This document shows, one piece after another, positions 1 to 8,790 of a stretch of 64,000 nt of DNA. The notes beneath the pieces are model-generated. The model did no database searches. It was not told the origin of the DNA and saw nothing but the letters and a program-made list of their open reading frames with translations. Origin of the DNA: Sphingomonas folli (lineage in GTDB: Bacteria; Pseudomonadota; Alphaproteobacteria; Sphingomonadales; Sphingomonadaceae); NCBI RefSeq assembly GCF_019429525.1, contig NZ_JAHXZL010000006.1:62001-126000 (forward strand), read 5' to 3'. The translations under genes and the position numbers were made by a program. Every line of letters begins with the position of its first letter. Positions within the stretch are counted from its first letter, which is position 1.

Positions 1-279
1 GTCCTCGACGATCGCGACCGGGTTGGGGATCGTCGGCGACACGAACGACCAGCCATAGGCATATTTGGAGACGACCAGCCGGTCGCCGACCATCAGCCCG
101 GGCAGCATCGACTCGCTCGGGATGTAGAAAGGCTTGGCGATGAAGCTGTGGAAGCCGAGCACCGCGAGCACCAGCCCGACCAGCCCCTTCACCTCGCCCC
201 ACCAGTCGAAGCGCGCGCGCGGCGCCTCGGCGTGGCGCTCCAGCGGAGGCTCGCCGCTCAAGCTGATCTCATCGGCCAT
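1..279 (-). CDS. lepB: signal peptidase I (partial, C-terminus beyond window)
   Basis: The first 93 codons of a type I signal peptidase, which cleaves signal peptides from exported proteins at the outer face of the inner membrane. After a short cytoplasmic head there is one hydrophobic segment (about residues 31-48) followed by the family box FYIPSESM at residues 51-58. By comparison with E. coli LepB the Ser just before Met (Ser57) is the nucleophile. The catalytic Lys and the rest of the gene lie outside the window. The ATG at 279 is four bases downstream of the acpS stop, so it is the last visible gene of the pyrE-pdxJ-acpS-lepB run. In related alphaproteobacteria rnc and era often follow; that cannot be checked here. 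Confidence 0.92.
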   Translation of the reverse strand, partial: MADEISLSGEPPLERHAEAPRARFDWWGEVKGLVGLVLAVLGFHSFIAKPFYIPSESMLPGLMVGDRLVVSKYAYGWSFVSPTIPNPVAIVED

Positions 280-283
280 GGCG

Positions 284-703
284 TCACGCCGCTCCCTTGC
301 TCTCGACCGGCACCGCCTCGACGATCACGAACGCCTGCGCCCAGGGGTGATCGTCGGTCAGCGTCAGATGGACGCGGGCGACGTGGCCCTCGGGTATCAT
401 CGCGTCAAGCCGTTCCTTGGCACCGCCGGTCAGCGCCAGCGTCGGCGCGCCCGACGCTGCGTTGACGACGCCGATGTCCTTCATGAACACGCCCGCCTTG
501 AAGCCCGTGCCGACCGCCTTGGAGAAGGCCTCCTTGGCGGCGAAGCGCTTGGCATAGGTGCCCGCGCGCGTGAGCGGCCGCCGCGCCGCCTTGGCGCGCT
601 CGACGTCGGTGAACACGCGCGCCTCGAAGCGCTCGCCGAAGCGGTCGAGCGAGGCCTGGATTCGCTCGATGTTGCACAGGTCGGAGCCGAGGCCGACGAT
701 CAT
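284..703 (-). CDS. acpS: holo-[acyl-carrier-protein] synthase
   Basis: A 139-residue protein that transfers 4'-phosphopantetheine from CoA to the serine of acyl carrier protein, activating it for fatty acid synthesis. It opens with the metal-binding motif [12 protein letters not shown] and carries the second signature [15 protein letters not shown] near residues 53-67, whose Glu is the other metal ligand. Length is normal for AcpS (about 120-140). The ATG at 703 is chosen because the family signature begins directly after it; an in-frame extension upstream is repeat sequence. It lies between pdxJ and lepB, with a palindromic repeat separating it from pdxJ. Confidence 0.95.
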   Translation of the reverse strand: MIVGLGSDLCNIERIQASLDRFGERFEARVFTDVERAKAARRPLTRAGTYAKRFAAKEAFSKAVGTGFKAGVFMKDIGVVNAASGAPTLALTGGAKERLDAMIPEGHVARVHLTLTDDHPWAQAFVIVEAVPVESKGAA

Positions 704-705
704 AA

Positions 706-903
706 GATCCTCCCCGGCACGGGGAGGGGGACCGCCGACCGCAGGCCGGTGGTGGAGGGGGGCGTCCGCGCAAGTGCCGGTCTGTTGGTGAGGCGCAGCG
801 TGCAGACGCGTCGTCGCGTGATACCCTGGAACGATAGCGCGACGCCGCGCCCCCCCTCCACCACCGCCTCGCGGCGGTCCCCCTCCCCTCGCGGGGGAGG
901 ATT
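706..903. repeat. dispersed inverted-repeat element, family A copy 1
   Basis: Gap between acpS and pdxJ filled by a palindromic element. It starts with ATCCTCCCCGGCACGGGGAG, continues through a GGGGGACC and GGTGGTGGAGGGGG arm, and closes with the reverse complements CCCCCTCCACC, GGTCCCCCTCCCC and GGGGGAGGAT. The centre (about 60 bases) is not conserved. Three other copies lie at 25921, 34116 and 57073. No coding sequence or convincing promoter is visible inside it. Confidence 0.85.
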
Positions 904-914
904 CAGCCCGCCCC

Positions 915-1652
915 TCATCGCGCGCTCTCCATCGCGTCGCGCATGCGGCGGACGCTCGCGTCGAGGCCGACGAAGATCGCCTCGCCCACCAGGAAATGCC
1001 CGATGTTGAGCTCGCGCAGCGGCGGGATCGCGGCGACCGGCGCGACATTGTCGTAGGTGAGCCCGTGGCCGGCATGGACCTCGATGCCGTTCTTCGCCGC
1101 CAGCGCCGCCGCGTCCGCCAGCCGGCGCAGCTCCGCGGCGCGCGCGTCGCCGTCCAGCTCGGCGTAGCGGCCGGTGTGCAGCTCCACCACCGGCGCGCCG
1201 AGCCGGATCGCGGCCTCGATCTGGCGCGGGTCCGGCTCGATGAACAGCGACACGCGTACCCCCGCCTCGCGCAGCGCCGCGACGATCGGCGCGAGCGCCT
1301 CGCGCTGCCCCGCGGCGTCGAGCCCGCCCTCGGTGGTGCGCTCCTCGCGCTTCTCGGGGACGATGCAGGCGGCGTGCGGGCGGTGGCGCAGCGCGACCGC
1401 GAGCATCTCCGCGGTGGCGGCCATCTCGAGGTTGAGCGGGATCGTCAGCCCGGCGGAGAGCCGCGCGATATCGTTGTCGGTGATGTGGCGCCGATCCTCG
1501 CGCAGGTGCGCGGTGATGCCGTCCGCGCCCGCCTCGGCCGCCAGCAGCGCGGCGCGGACCGGGTCGGGGAAGGCGCCGCCGCGCGCGTTGCGCACCGTGG
1601 CGACGTGATCGATGTTGACCCCGAGGCGCAGCGGCGACGACGAGAGGGCCAT
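915..1652 (-). CDS. pdxJ: pyridoxine 5'-phosphate synthase
   Basis: 245 residues. PdxJ condenses 3-amino-2-oxopropyl phosphate with 1-deoxyxylulose 5-phosphate to make pyridoxine 5'-phosphate, the last ring-forming step of de novo vitamin B6 synthesis. The N-terminus [16 protein letters not shown] is the family hallmark, followed by [33 protein letters not shown] and the C-terminal [13 protein letters not shown] and [12 protein letters not shown] blocks, all expected for the TIM-barrel enzyme. The start codon shares one base with the pyrE stop (TGATG), so translation is probably coupled. Length is typical. Confidence 0.97.
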   Translation of the reverse strand: MALSSSPLRLGVNIDHVATVRNARGGAFPDPVRAALLAAEAGADGITAHLREDRRHITDNDIARLSAGLTIPLNLEMAATAEMLAVALRHRPHAACIVPEKREERTTEGGLDAAGQREALAPIVAALREAGVRVSLFIEPDPRQIEAAIRLGAPVVELHTGRYAELDGDARAAELRRLADAAALAAKNGIEVHAGHGLTYDNVAPVAAIPPLRELNIGHFLVGEAIFVGLDASVRRMRDAMESAR

Positions 1653-2236
1653 CACGCGGCGGCCCGGCTGCCCGGCTTGATCGCCGGGATCGCGGCCAGC
1701 TCGGGCGGCAGCGAGTCGGCCGCGTAGGTCGGCACGTCGAGCCGGATCAGCGGGAAGAAGGGCACGCCGATGTCGGCCTGGCCGTTCGAGCGGTCGACCA
1801 GGGCGGCGCCGGCGACGACTCGCCCGCCCGCCGCCGCGATCGCCGCGATCGCCTCGCGGCTGGAGAGGCCGGTGGTGACCACGTCCTCCATCATCAGCAC
1901 CTCCTGTCCGGGGGCGAGTCGGAAACCGCGGCGCAGCTCGAACGTACCGCTCGGCCGCTCGACGAACATCGCCTCGACGCCGAGCGCGCGCGCCATCTCG
2001 TGCCCCGCGATCACCCCGCCCATCGCCGGCGCGACCACCGCGCTGATCCGCTGCCGCAGCGTGTCCGGGATCCGCTCGGCCAGCGCCTCGGCCAGCCGCG
2101 CGCCGCGGCGCGGGTCCATCAGCACGCGCGCGCACTGGAGATAGCGCGGGCTGCGCAGCCCCGAGGAGAGGATGAAATGCCCCTCCAGCAGCGCGTCGGC
2201 GGCGCGGAACTCGGCCAGCACCTCGTCGTCGGTCAT
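1652..2236 (-). CDS. pyrE: orotate phosphoribosyltransferase
   Basis: 194 residues. Joins orotate with PRPP to form orotidine 5'-monophosphate in pyrimidine synthesis. The PRPP-binding signature [14 protein letters not shown] lies near residues 110-123, with the acidic pair ED. The N-terminal region [19 protein letters not shown] matches the substrate-binding stretch seen in this family. It begins the minus-strand operon pyrE-pdxJ-acpS-lepB; its stop overlaps the pdxJ start by one base. The 195-base gap to coxB on the other strand would hold both divergent promoters. Confidence 0.96.
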   Translation of the reverse strand: MTDDEVLAEFRAADALLEGHFILSSGLRSPRYLQCARVLMDPRRGARLAEALAERIPDTLRQRISAVVAPAMGGVIAGHEMARALGVEAMFVERPSGTFELRRGFRLAPGQEVLMMEDVVTTGLSSREAIAAIAAAGGRVVAGAALVDRSNGQADIGVPFFPLIRLDVPTYAADSLPPELAAIPAIKPGSRAAA

Positions 2237-2335
2237 CGTCGCGTCACTCTCCTCGCCGCGCTGATCGGGCCATAGGAGCGAGCGCGCCCGCGCGCAACGC
2301 GCCGGCCCGCGAAAACCGCCGTCGCGCGCAGGGCC

Positions 2336-2363
2336 TTGAGGCGAGGGGTCGGTCTGCTATACG
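2336..2363 (+). promoter_or_regulatory. candidate sigma-70-type promoter for coxB-coxA
   Basis: TTGAGG (2336-2341), a 16-base spacer and TATACG (2358-2363) lie about 70 bases before the coxB ATG. The 14-base string GTCTGCTATACGCC around the -10 recurs exactly at 63221-63234, in front of a lysR gene. Position and similarity to the -35/-10 pattern are the only evidence. Confidence 0.45.
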
Positions 2364-2431
2364 CCTAGGCAGGAGGGGCAGGTTTGCCCGGCCCGCTGAC
2401 GCGTGCGCCAGAGAGGGGTTTAGAACACAAC

Positions 2432-3670
2432 ATGCTGACAACCGGGTTCAAGGCAGGTTTCGGGGCAGGTTGCCGGGGCGCGCTGACAGGATTGATGCTC
2501 GCGGCCGGGCTCGCGCTGGCGGGCGTCGCCGGCGGAGCCTCCGCCCAGGCCGCCGCGCCGAGCGCCGGCCCCGCGACGAGCGCCACCGCCGCGCCGAGCG
2601 GGCTGCGCCCCGCCGACGCCAACCAGGGCCAGGCCGGCGGCACCGTGCAGAAGGCCGATGCCGCGCCCGCCGCGCCAGCGCTGGCGATGGACGGTGCCCC
2701 CGCGATGGACGCGCGAGTCGTCAGCACGGGGCCCAAGATCGGCCAGCCGGTCGACGGCGTGATCCACATCCAGCCGCAGGTCACCAAGAATGGCCTGCGC
2801 GCGCACTGGTTTCACGATCGCATCCTGTTCCCGCTGATCACGATCATCTCGATCTTCGTGCTGCTGCTGCTGGTCTATGTGGTGATCCGCTTCCGCGCGA
2901 GCGCCAACCCGACGCCGTCGAAGACCAGCCACAACACCGTGATCGAGGTGGTGTGGACGCTGGCGCCGGTACTGATCCTGGTCGCCATCGCGGTGCCCTC
3001 GATCGGGCTGCTCCAGGCGCAGTTCCGCCCCGCCCCCGCCGGCGCGGTGACGCTCAAGGCGATCGGCAACCAATGGTTCTGGAGCTACCAATATCCGGAT
3101 CACGGCGGGATCGAGATCACCGCCAACATGCTCAAGGAAGGCAGCCAGGTCGCCGCGGGCGAGCGAGCGCGCAGCGACGCCGACGGACCGCGGCTGCTCG
3201 CCACCGACAATCGCGTGGTGCTGCCAGTCGGCGTGCCGATCCGGCTGATCACCACCGCCAACGACGTGATCCACAGCTGGGCGGTCCCCGCCTTCTGGAT
3301 CAAGCTCGACGCGATCCCGGGCCGGCTCAACGAGACCAGCTTCACCATCGACAAGCCGGGCCTCTACTTCGGCCAGTGCTCCGAGCTGTGCGGCGCGCGC
3401 CACGCCTTCATGCCGATCGCGGTGGAGGCGGTGCCGCCGGCGCAGTTCGCCGCCTGGGTGCGTGCCAAGGGCGGCTCGATGCCGGCCGCGGGCAAGCTCT
3501 CCGACAAGGTGATCCCGCAGCCCGGTGCCGACGGCTCGGCCGCGGTGATGGACGAGGCCGCCATGAGCAACGCGCTCACCGGCCCGACCGAGAACGGCAC
3601 CGACACTCCCACCCCTTCCCCGCAGGGCGCGACCGGCAACCCCGGTGGCGTCGGCGAAGCCGGACGCTAA
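2432..3670 (+). CDS. coxB: cytochrome c oxidase subunit II
   Basis: 412 residues. Subunit II of an aa3-type oxidase takes electrons from cytochrome c through its CuA centre. Visible features are a signal-like start ending GGASAQA, an Ala/Pro-rich linker of about 80 residues, two membrane helices (about residues 131-154 and 172-193), and a periplasmic cupredoxin domain. That domain carries the CuA box [12 protein letters not shown] near residues 316-327. The low-complexity linker before the first helix and the Thr/Pro/Gly-rich tail make it longer than the minimal subunit II. The ATG at 2432 is preferred over an in-frame start at 2384 because it begins the signal peptide. coxA follows after four bases. 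Confidence 0.95.
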   Translation: MLTTGFKAGFGAGCRGALTGLMLAAGLALAGVAGGASAQAAAPSAGPATSATAAPSGLRPADANQGQAGGTVQKADAAPAAPALAMDGAPAMDARVVSTGPKIGQPVDGVIHIQPQVTKNGLRAHWFHDRILFPLITIISIFVLLLLVYVVIRFRASANPTPSKTSHNTVIEVVWTLAPVLILVAIAVPSIGLLQAQFRPAPAGAVTLKAIGNQWFWSYQYPDHGGIEITANMLKEGSQVAAGERARSDADGPRLLATDNRVVLPVGVPIRLITTANDVIHSWAVPAFWIKLDAIPGRLNETSFTIDKPGLYFGQCSELCGARHAFMPIAVEAVPPAQFAAWVRAKGGSMPAAGKLSDKVIPQPGADGSAAVMDEAAMSNALTGPTENGTDTPTPSPQGATGNPGGVGEAGR

Positions 3671-3674
3671 GACG

Positions 3675-5342
3675 ATGACCGACACCGCGCTCCACCCGTC
3701 CGCCTTCCAGGCGCACGACCACGGCCACCATGACGCGCACGCCGATCACAAGCCCGGCTTCTTCGCGCGCTGGTTCATGTCCACCAACCACAAGGACATC
3801 GGCACGCTCTACCTGCTCTTCGCGATCTGCGCGGGGATCATCGGCGGCGCGATCTCGGGGCTGATGCGCGCCGAGCTGATGCACCCGGGGATCCAGTATC
3901 TGCCCAAGTGGGTGGCGATGCTGCACGGCGGCACCGAGCAGAGCTTCGACCAGGCGCTCCACCTGTGGAACGTGCTGGTCACCGCGCACGGCCTCATCAT
4001 GGTGTTCTTCATGGTGATGCCCGCGATGATCGGCGGCTTCGGCAATTGGTTCGTGCCGATCATGATCGGCGCGCCCGACATGGCCTTCCCGCGGATGAAC
4101 AACATCAGCTTCTGGCTGCTGATCCCGGCCTTCACGCTGCTGCTGGCCTCGCCCTTCTTCGGCGGCGCGGGCACCGGTTGGACGGTCTACGCCCCGCTCT
4201 CCACCTACGGCGAGCCGGGGCCCTCGGTCGACATGGCGATCCTATCGCTCCACCTCGCGGGCGTCAGCTCGATCCTGGGCGCGATCAACTTCATCACCAC
4301 GATCTTCAACATGCGCGCGCCGGGCATGACGCTGCACAAGATGCCGCTGTTCGCCTGGTCGGTGCTGGTCACCGCCTTCCTGCTGCTGCTGGCGCTGCCG
4401 GTGCTCGCCGCGGCGATCACGATGCTGCTGACCGACCGCAATTTCGGGACCACCTTCTACGACCCCGCGGGCGGCGGCGACCCGGTGCTGTACCAGCATC
4501 TGTTCTGGTTCTTCGGCCACCCCGAAGTGTACATCATGATCCTGCCGGGCTTCGGCATCATCAGCCACATCGTCGCCACCTTCAGCCGCAAGCCCGTGTT
4601 CGGCTATCTCGGCATGGCCTATGCCATGGTCGCGATCGGCGTGGTCGGCTTCGTGGTGTGGGCGCACCACATGTTCACCACCGGCATGAGCGTCAACGTG
4701 AAGATGTACTTCACCGCGGCGACGATGGTGATCGCGGTGCCCACCGGCATCAAGATCTTCTCCTGGATCGCGACGATGTGGGGCGGCAGCCTGCGCTTCC
4801 CCACGCCGATGGTATGGGCGATCGGCTTCATCTTCATGTTCACCGTCGGCGGCGTGACCGGCGTGGTGCTCGCCAACGGCGGCGTCGACGACTATATGCA
4901 GGACACCTATTACGTGGTGGCGCACTTCCACTACGTGCTGAGCCTCGGCGCGGTGTTCTCGCTGTTCGCGGGCTTCTATTACTGGTTCCCGAAGATGACG
5001 GGGCGGATGTACTCGGAGCTGCTCGGCCAGCTGCACTTCTGGGTGTTCTTCGTCGGCGTGAACGTGATGTTCTTCCCGATGCACTTCCTCGGCCTGCAGG
5101 GCATGCCGCGGCGCTACCCCGACTATCCGGACGCCTTCGCGCACTGGAACCAGGTCGCGACCGTGGGCTATATGATCATGGCCTCGGGCATGGCGATCTT
5201 CTTCGTCAACGTCGTCTGGTCGCTGCTCGCCGGCAAGAAGGCGCCCGACAATCCCTGGGGCGCCGGCGCGACCACGCTGGAGTGGACGCTGTCGAGCCCG
5301 CCGCCGTTCCACCAGTTCGAGACGCTGCCCAAGATCGACTGA
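3675..5342 (+). CDS. coxA: cytochrome c oxidase subunit I
   Basis: 555 residues, twelve-helix catalytic subunit that holds heme a and the heme a3/CuB site and pumps protons. Recognisable blocks are [10 protein letters not shown] near the start, the helix II stretch [24 protein letters not shown] with its heme ligand His, [21 protein letters not shown] containing the CuB ligand His and cross-linked Tyr, and [14 protein letters not shown] with the heme a3 and heme a ligands. The His-rich N-terminus ([12 protein letters not shown]) is not part of the core fold. It is co-transcribed with coxB. Subunit III and the assembly genes ctaB and ctaG, which usually follow in related genomes, are absent here. 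Confidence 0.97.
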   Translation: MTDTALHPSAFQAHDHGHHDAHADHKPGFFARWFMSTNHKDIGTLYLLFAICAGIIGGAISGLMRAELMHPGIQYLPKWVAMLHGGTEQSFDQALHLWNVLVTAHGLIMVFFMVMPAMIGGFGNWFVPIMIGAPDMAFPRMNNISFWLLIPAFTLLLASPFFGGAGTGWTVYAPLSTYGEPGPSVDMAILSLHLAGVSSILGAINFITTIFNMRAPGMTLHKMPLFAWSVLVTAFLLLLALPVLAAAITMLLTDRNFGTTFYDPAGGGDPVLYQHLFWFFGHPEVYIMILPGFGIISHIVATFSRKPVFGYLGMAYAMVAIGVVGFVVWAHHMFTTGMSVNVKMYFTAATMVIAVPTGIKIFSWIATMWGGSLRFPTPMVWAIGFIFMFTVGGVTGVVLANGGVDDYMQDTYYVVAHFHYVLSLGAVFSLFAGFYYWFPKMTGRMYSELLGQLHFWVFFVGVNVMFFPMHFLGLQGMPRRYPDYPDAFAHWNQVATVGYMIMASGMAIFFVNVVWSLLAGKKAPDNPWGAGATTLEWTLSSPPPFHQFETLPKID

Positions 5343-5368
5343 GCGAGCCTTCCCTCATGAGACACTGG

Positions 5369-5398
5369 CCGGCGCCGCGTCCCCCGACGCGGCGCCGG
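5369..5398 (+). terminator. strong hairpin after coxA
   Basis: A perfect 13-base-pair stem (CCGGCGCCGCGTC with GACGCGGCGCCGG) and a CCCC loop lie 27 bases after the coxA stop. There is no long T run, only TT, so it may end transcription weakly or protect the 3' end. It closes the coxB-coxA unit. Confidence 0.65.
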
Positions 5399-5447
5399 TT
5401 GGCGTCTGGGGGCTGAGGAGGGGGCGTGGAACTTCGCCTTACCCCTT

Positions 5448-5542
5448 CGTCGTCCCCGCGCCGGCGGGGATCCAGACGCGCGGGTCTTCGATGGAGCCGA
5501 GACGTCGGCGTGTAGGGATCCCCGCCCGCGCGGGGATGACGG
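5448..5542. repeat. dispersed inverted-repeat element, family C copy 1
   Basis: In the 295-base gap after coxA. The left arm reads CGTCGTCCCCGCGCCGGCGG and the right arm GGATCCCCGCCCGCGCGGGG followed by ATGACGG, so the ends are inverted copies. A second copy lies at 8586-8678. The rest of the gap shows no gene. Confidence 0.75.
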
Positions 5543-5637
5543 TAACGGGAGGGAAGCGGTAGCCACCGCTCCCCGCCGCACCGCGCCTCTCATCCCCTAG
5601 CGATTCGGTAACCCTCCACCCGTTACACCTGCCCGCG

Positions 5638-6006
5638 ATGGAACTCGCGCGCGCCTACAAGCAGCTGATCGACCAGATCGTCGCGGTCGCCGGCCCGGCG
5701 CCGCTGCTCCACGTCCACGCCGGACTCGCCATCTACCTGCTCGCGCGCCTGGTCCTGCGCGAGCGGCGCGGCTCGCTGGCCGCGCTCCACGTCGTCTTCG
5801 CCGCCGAGATGCTCAACGAGGCGCTCGACTGGCTCGCCGCCACCCCGACATGGACGCTGCGCGACACGCTCGGCGACGTCACGCTGACGATGCTCTGGCC
5901 GGTCGCGGTCGCCGCGGTGGCGCAGCATCGCCGCCGGCGCTGGCGCCGCGCGGTGGCGCGCGGTCCCCGCCCCGCTGTGCCAGCCGCCCCATATCCAAGC
6001 AGTTGA
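5638..6006 (+). CDS. small membrane protein of unknown function
   Basis: 122 residues. Hydrophobic stretches at about residues 20-37, 47-62 and 78-92 suggest two to three membrane helices, with a very basic segment (HRRRRWRRAVARGPR) after the last one that would face the cytoplasm. I do not recognise the family; small proteins with a short aromatic-rich loop (LDWLAATPTWTLRD) of this kind occur in sphingomonads. The ATG at 5638 is the first in a long open frame with high third-position GC. It stands alone, 107 bases before ugd on the same strand. Confidence 0.6.
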   Translation: MELARAYKQLIDQIVAVAGPAPLLHVHAGLAIYLLARLVLRERRGSLAALHVVFAAEMLNEALDWLAATPTWTLRDTLGDVTLTMLWPVAVAAVAQHRRRRWRRAVARGPRPAVPAAPYPSS

Positions 6007-6113
6007 TTGCTGCACTGCACCGCTTGCGGCTTGCCAGACCGCGAACGTAACGGGTAGCGCTCGCGTCGAGGGGCCGATCGCGTCCCGTCGGCAATCAACG
6101 AGGAGCGACCGTC

Positions 6114-7415
6114 TTGCGCATCACCATGATCGGCTCGGGCTATGTCGGGCTGGTATCGGGCACCTGCTTCGCCGATTTCGGCCACGACGTCGTCTGCGTC
6201 GACAAGGACCAGGGCAAGATCGAGCGGCTGCTCGCCGGCAAGATGCCGATCTACGAGCCCGGGCTCGAGGACCTCGTCGCGCGGAACGTCCAGGCCGGCC
6301 GCCTGCGCTTCACCACCGACCTCAAGGACGGCGTCAAGGACGCCGACGCGGTCTTCATCGCGGTGGGCACGCCCTCGCGCCGCGGCGACGGCCACGCCGA
6401 CCTGTCCTACGTCTACGCCGCCGCCAAGGAGATCGGCGAGGCGATCTCGGGCTATACCGTGATCGTCACCAAGTCGACCGTGCCCGTCGGCACCGGCGAC
6501 GAGGTCGAGCGGATCATCGGCGAGGCCGCGCCGGACGCCGATTTCGGCGTGGTCTCCAACCCCGAGTTCCTGCGCGAGGGCGCCGCGATCGACGATTTCA
6601 AGCGGCCAGACCGTATCGTCATCGGCTCGGAGGACGAGCGCGCCACCGACGTGATGCGCCAGGTGTACCGCCCACTGTACCTCAACGCCGCGCCGATCCT
6701 GGTGACGCGCCGCCGTACCGCCGAGCTGATCAAATACGCCGGCAACGCCTTCCTCGCGACCAAGATCACCTTCATCAACGAGATCGCCGACCTGTGCGAG
6801 AAGGTGGGCGCGGACGTGAAGGACGTCAGCCGCGGCATCGGGCTGGACAATCGCATCGGATCGAAGTTCCTCCACGCCGGCCCGGGCTACGGCGGCTCGT
6901 GCTTCCCCAAGGACACGCTGGCGCTGCTCAAGACCAGCCAGGACTATGACGCGCCGCAGCGCATCGTCGAGGCGGTGGTGGCGGTGAACGACAACCGCAA
7001 GCGCGCGATGGGGCGCAAGATCGTCCACGCGATGGGCGACGACGTGCGCGGCAAGACCGTCGCGGTGCTGGGCCTCACCTTCAAGCCCAACACCGACGAC
7101 ATGCGCGACTCGCCCGCGATCGCGGTGATCCAGACGCTGCAGGACGCCGGCGCCACCGTGAAGGCCTATGATCCCGAGGGCATGGAGCAGGCCGAGAAGC
7201 TGCTCGGCGACGTGGTCTATTGCAAGGGCCCGTACGAGGCGATCGAGGGCGCCGACGCGCTCGCGATCGTCACCGAGTGGGACCAGTTCCGCGCGCTCGA
7301 CCTCGACCGCGTCAAGTCGCTGCTCAAGACTCCGGTGCTGATCGACCTGCGCAACATCTACACCCCCGACGAGATCGCCGCGGCGGGGTTCCAGTACACC
7401 AGCATCGGCCGCTGA
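6114..7415 (+). CDS. ugd: UDP-glucose 6-dehydrogenase
   Basis: 433 residues. Oxidises UDP-glucose twice with NAD+ to UDP-glucuronate, a precursor of acidic exopolysaccharides and glycolipids; in sphingomonads glucuronate is found in glycosphingolipids and sphingan gums. The Rossmann motif GSGYVGLVSGTCFADFGH is at the N-terminus, the substrate region KSTVPVGTG near residue 120, and the catalytic cysteine in GPGYGGSCFPKD near residue 260. The C-terminal domain carries LGLTFKPNTDDMRDSPA. The start is a TTG at 6114 placed eight bases after AGGAG; the next Met is four codons in. A 16-base-pair hairpin follows the gene, so it appears monocistronic. Confidence 0.95.
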   Translation: MRITMIGSGYVGLVSGTCFADFGHDVVCVDKDQGKIERLLAGKMPIYEPGLEDLVARNVQAGRLRFTTDLKDGVKDADAVFIAVGTPSRRGDGHADLSYVYAAAKEIGEAISGYTVIVTKSTVPVGTGDEVERIIGEAAPDADFGVVSNPEFLREGAAIDDFKRPDRIVIGSEDERATDVMRQVYRPLYLNAAPILVTRRRTAELIKYAGNAFLATKITFINEIADLCEKVGADVKDVSRGIGLDNRIGSKFLHAGPGYGGSCFPKDTLALLKTSQDYDAPQRIVEAVVAVNDNRKRAMGRKIVHAMGDDVRGKTVAVLGLTFKPNTDDMRDSPAIAVIQTLQDAGATVKAYDPEGMEQAEKLLGDVVYCKGPYEAIEGADALAIVTEWDQFRALDLDRVKSLLKTPVLIDLRNIYTPDEIAAAGFQYTSIGR

Positions 7416-7423
7416 ACCGCGTT

Positions 7424-7460
7424 GGCGCCGGTTCTCCCGTGATGCGGGGGGACCGGCGCC
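7424..7460 (+). terminator. hairpin after ugd
   Basis: Sixteen continuous pairs (two G-T), arms 7424-7439 and 7445-7460, loop TGATG, nine bases after the ugd stop. No T tract follows. The length of the stem makes it a credible transcription end or RNA-stability element. Confidence 0.6.
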
Positions 7461-7506
7461 GCGTGACACCCTTGGCAGCGGCGCGCGGGTCTGCTGTCTG
7501 GGCGGC

Positions 7507-8360
7507 ATGACCCGCCTCCTCCCCCGCGCGCTCGCCGCCGCGCTGCTGCTCGCCGCGGCGCTGCCCCAGGCCGCCGCCGCGCGCACCGCGCTCTTCCTCG
7601 GGAACAGCTTCACGTTCGGCGCCAACTCGCCGGTGCAGCGCTACCGCCCCGATCGCGTGACCGACCTCAACGGCGAGGGGATCGGCGGCGTCCCCGCCTT
7701 GTTCAAGACCTTTGCCGACGAGGCCGGGCTCGACTGGCAGGTCAGCCTCGAGACCTCGCCCGGCAAGGAGCTCGCCTGGCACCTCGAGAACCGGCGCGCG
7801 CTGATCGACCGGCCGTGGGACGCGGTGGTGCTGCAGGGCTATAGCACGCTCGACCCGGCGCGGCCGGGCGACCCGGTGCGTCACGTCGCCGCCGCGCGCG
7901 CAACCCGGCGGTGGTGGTCGACCTGGTCGCGACCTGGTCGCGCGCCGACCTCACCTATCGCCCCGGCGCGCGCTGGTCGGGCCAGCCGATCTACGCGATG
8001 GCGGACGAACTCGCCGCCGCCACCGACCGCGCCGTGGCCGAGGGCGGCGGCCTCACCGCCGCGGTGGCGGTGGGCAGCGCGTGGAACCGCGCGATCCGCG
8101 ACGGGCTCGCCGACCCGAACCCCTATGACGGCGTGGCCTACGGGCAGGTCGACCTGTGGAGCTGGGACCAGTATCACGCCAGCGCCGAGGGTTATTACCT
8201 CGAGGCGCTGATGGTGTTCGGCACGCTCACCGGCACCGACCCGCACCGGCTCGACGGGCGCGAGCGCGCCGCCGACGACCTGGGGCTCGACCCGCGAGTC
8301 GCCGCGAGGCTGCGCGCGACCGCCAGCGACGAGCTGCGCGCGCGCGGGCGGCTGGGGTGA
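7507..8360 (+). pseudogene. SGNH/GDSL-type esterase, interrupted by a frameshift
   Basis: Two overlapping frames read as one protein. The first (from ATG 7507) has a signal peptide ending AAAA and the block LFLGNSFTFGANSP, where the Ser after GN is the probable SGNH nucleophile, then WDAVVLQGYS near residue 105. It goes out of frame in the GCGCGCGCGC stretch at 7891-7901. The other frame resumes at 7902 with NPAVVVDLVATWSRADL and runs to 8360, including DQYHAS, the likely Asp/His block near the C-terminus. Together the parts give about 284 residues, normal for an exported SGNH hydrolase. Either a natural one-base loss or a sequencing error in the alternating GC run explains it; the downstream half keeps strong codon bias, which argues for a recent event or an error. 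Confidence 0.75.
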
Positions 8361-8412
8361 GGGTTTCGGGGAGAAGCTGAGGGCTTAGATTCTAATCCAC
8401 CTCCATCGATCC

Positions 8413-8518
8413 GTGCTCCGGCGAACGCCGGAGCCCAGGGCCGCAGGCGTGACGCTCGTGGCCCTGGGCTCCTGCGTCCGCAGGAGCACCCCCGCTGGTT
8501 CACACCAGATGGATCAAC
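8413..8518. repeat. dispersed repeat, family B copy 1
   Basis: Two adjoining hairpins: GCTCCGGCGAACGCCGGAGC and GGCTCCTGCGTCCGCAGGAGC-like arms, joined by CCCAGGGCC and GGCCCTGGG, ending in a CACACCAGATGGATCA tail. An inverted copy lies at 14970-15080 and a diverged one at 19862-19962. It sits in a 430-base gap without genes. Confidence 0.75.
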
Positions 8519-8585
8519 CTTTAGTTAGTGGGATCGGACCGGCCGCCCGACCGCCTGAGCCTGCGCGCTGACGCTAACCCAGGAC

Positions 8586-8678
8586 CGTCATCGCCGCGCA
8601 GGCGGGATCCATGAAGGCCGAGATCGCTGCTCCTTCGCCGGTCCGCTCGTCTGGATCCCCGCCTGCGCGGGGATGACG
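8586..8678. repeat. dispersed inverted-repeat element, family C copy 2
   Basis: Left arm CGTCATCGCCGCGCAGGCGG, right arm GGATCCCCGCCTGCGCGGGG then ATGACG. Same layout and length as the copy at 5448-5542, with a different centre. Confidence 0.75.
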
Positions 8679-8724
8679 AACGTTAGGGGGATGACGAACG
8701 TTAGGGGGATGACGAACGTTGGAG
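8671..8724. repeat. 18-base tandem repeat, three units
   Basis: GGATGACGAACGTTAGGG is repeated exactly at 8671 and 8689, and with a changed end at 8707; a fourth partial GATGACG follows. The unit begins with the last bases of the family C element, so it looks like a local duplication of that element's edge. The short open frame across it (repeated MTNVRG) is a by-product. Confidence 0.85.
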
Positions 8725-8790
8725 AGATGACGTCCGGCAACCACCGCCCGCATCGAGGAGCCCCACGTGCGTCGCGCGCCCCCCGCCCCG

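Noticed and set aside
5733..7625. Open frame of 630 codons on the minus strand opposite ugd
   Set aside because: Antisense to a confidently identified enzyme; no motif of its own.
8671..8724. Possible CRISPR array
   Set aside because: The repeats are directly adjoining with no spacers, only three units, and no cas gene is present.
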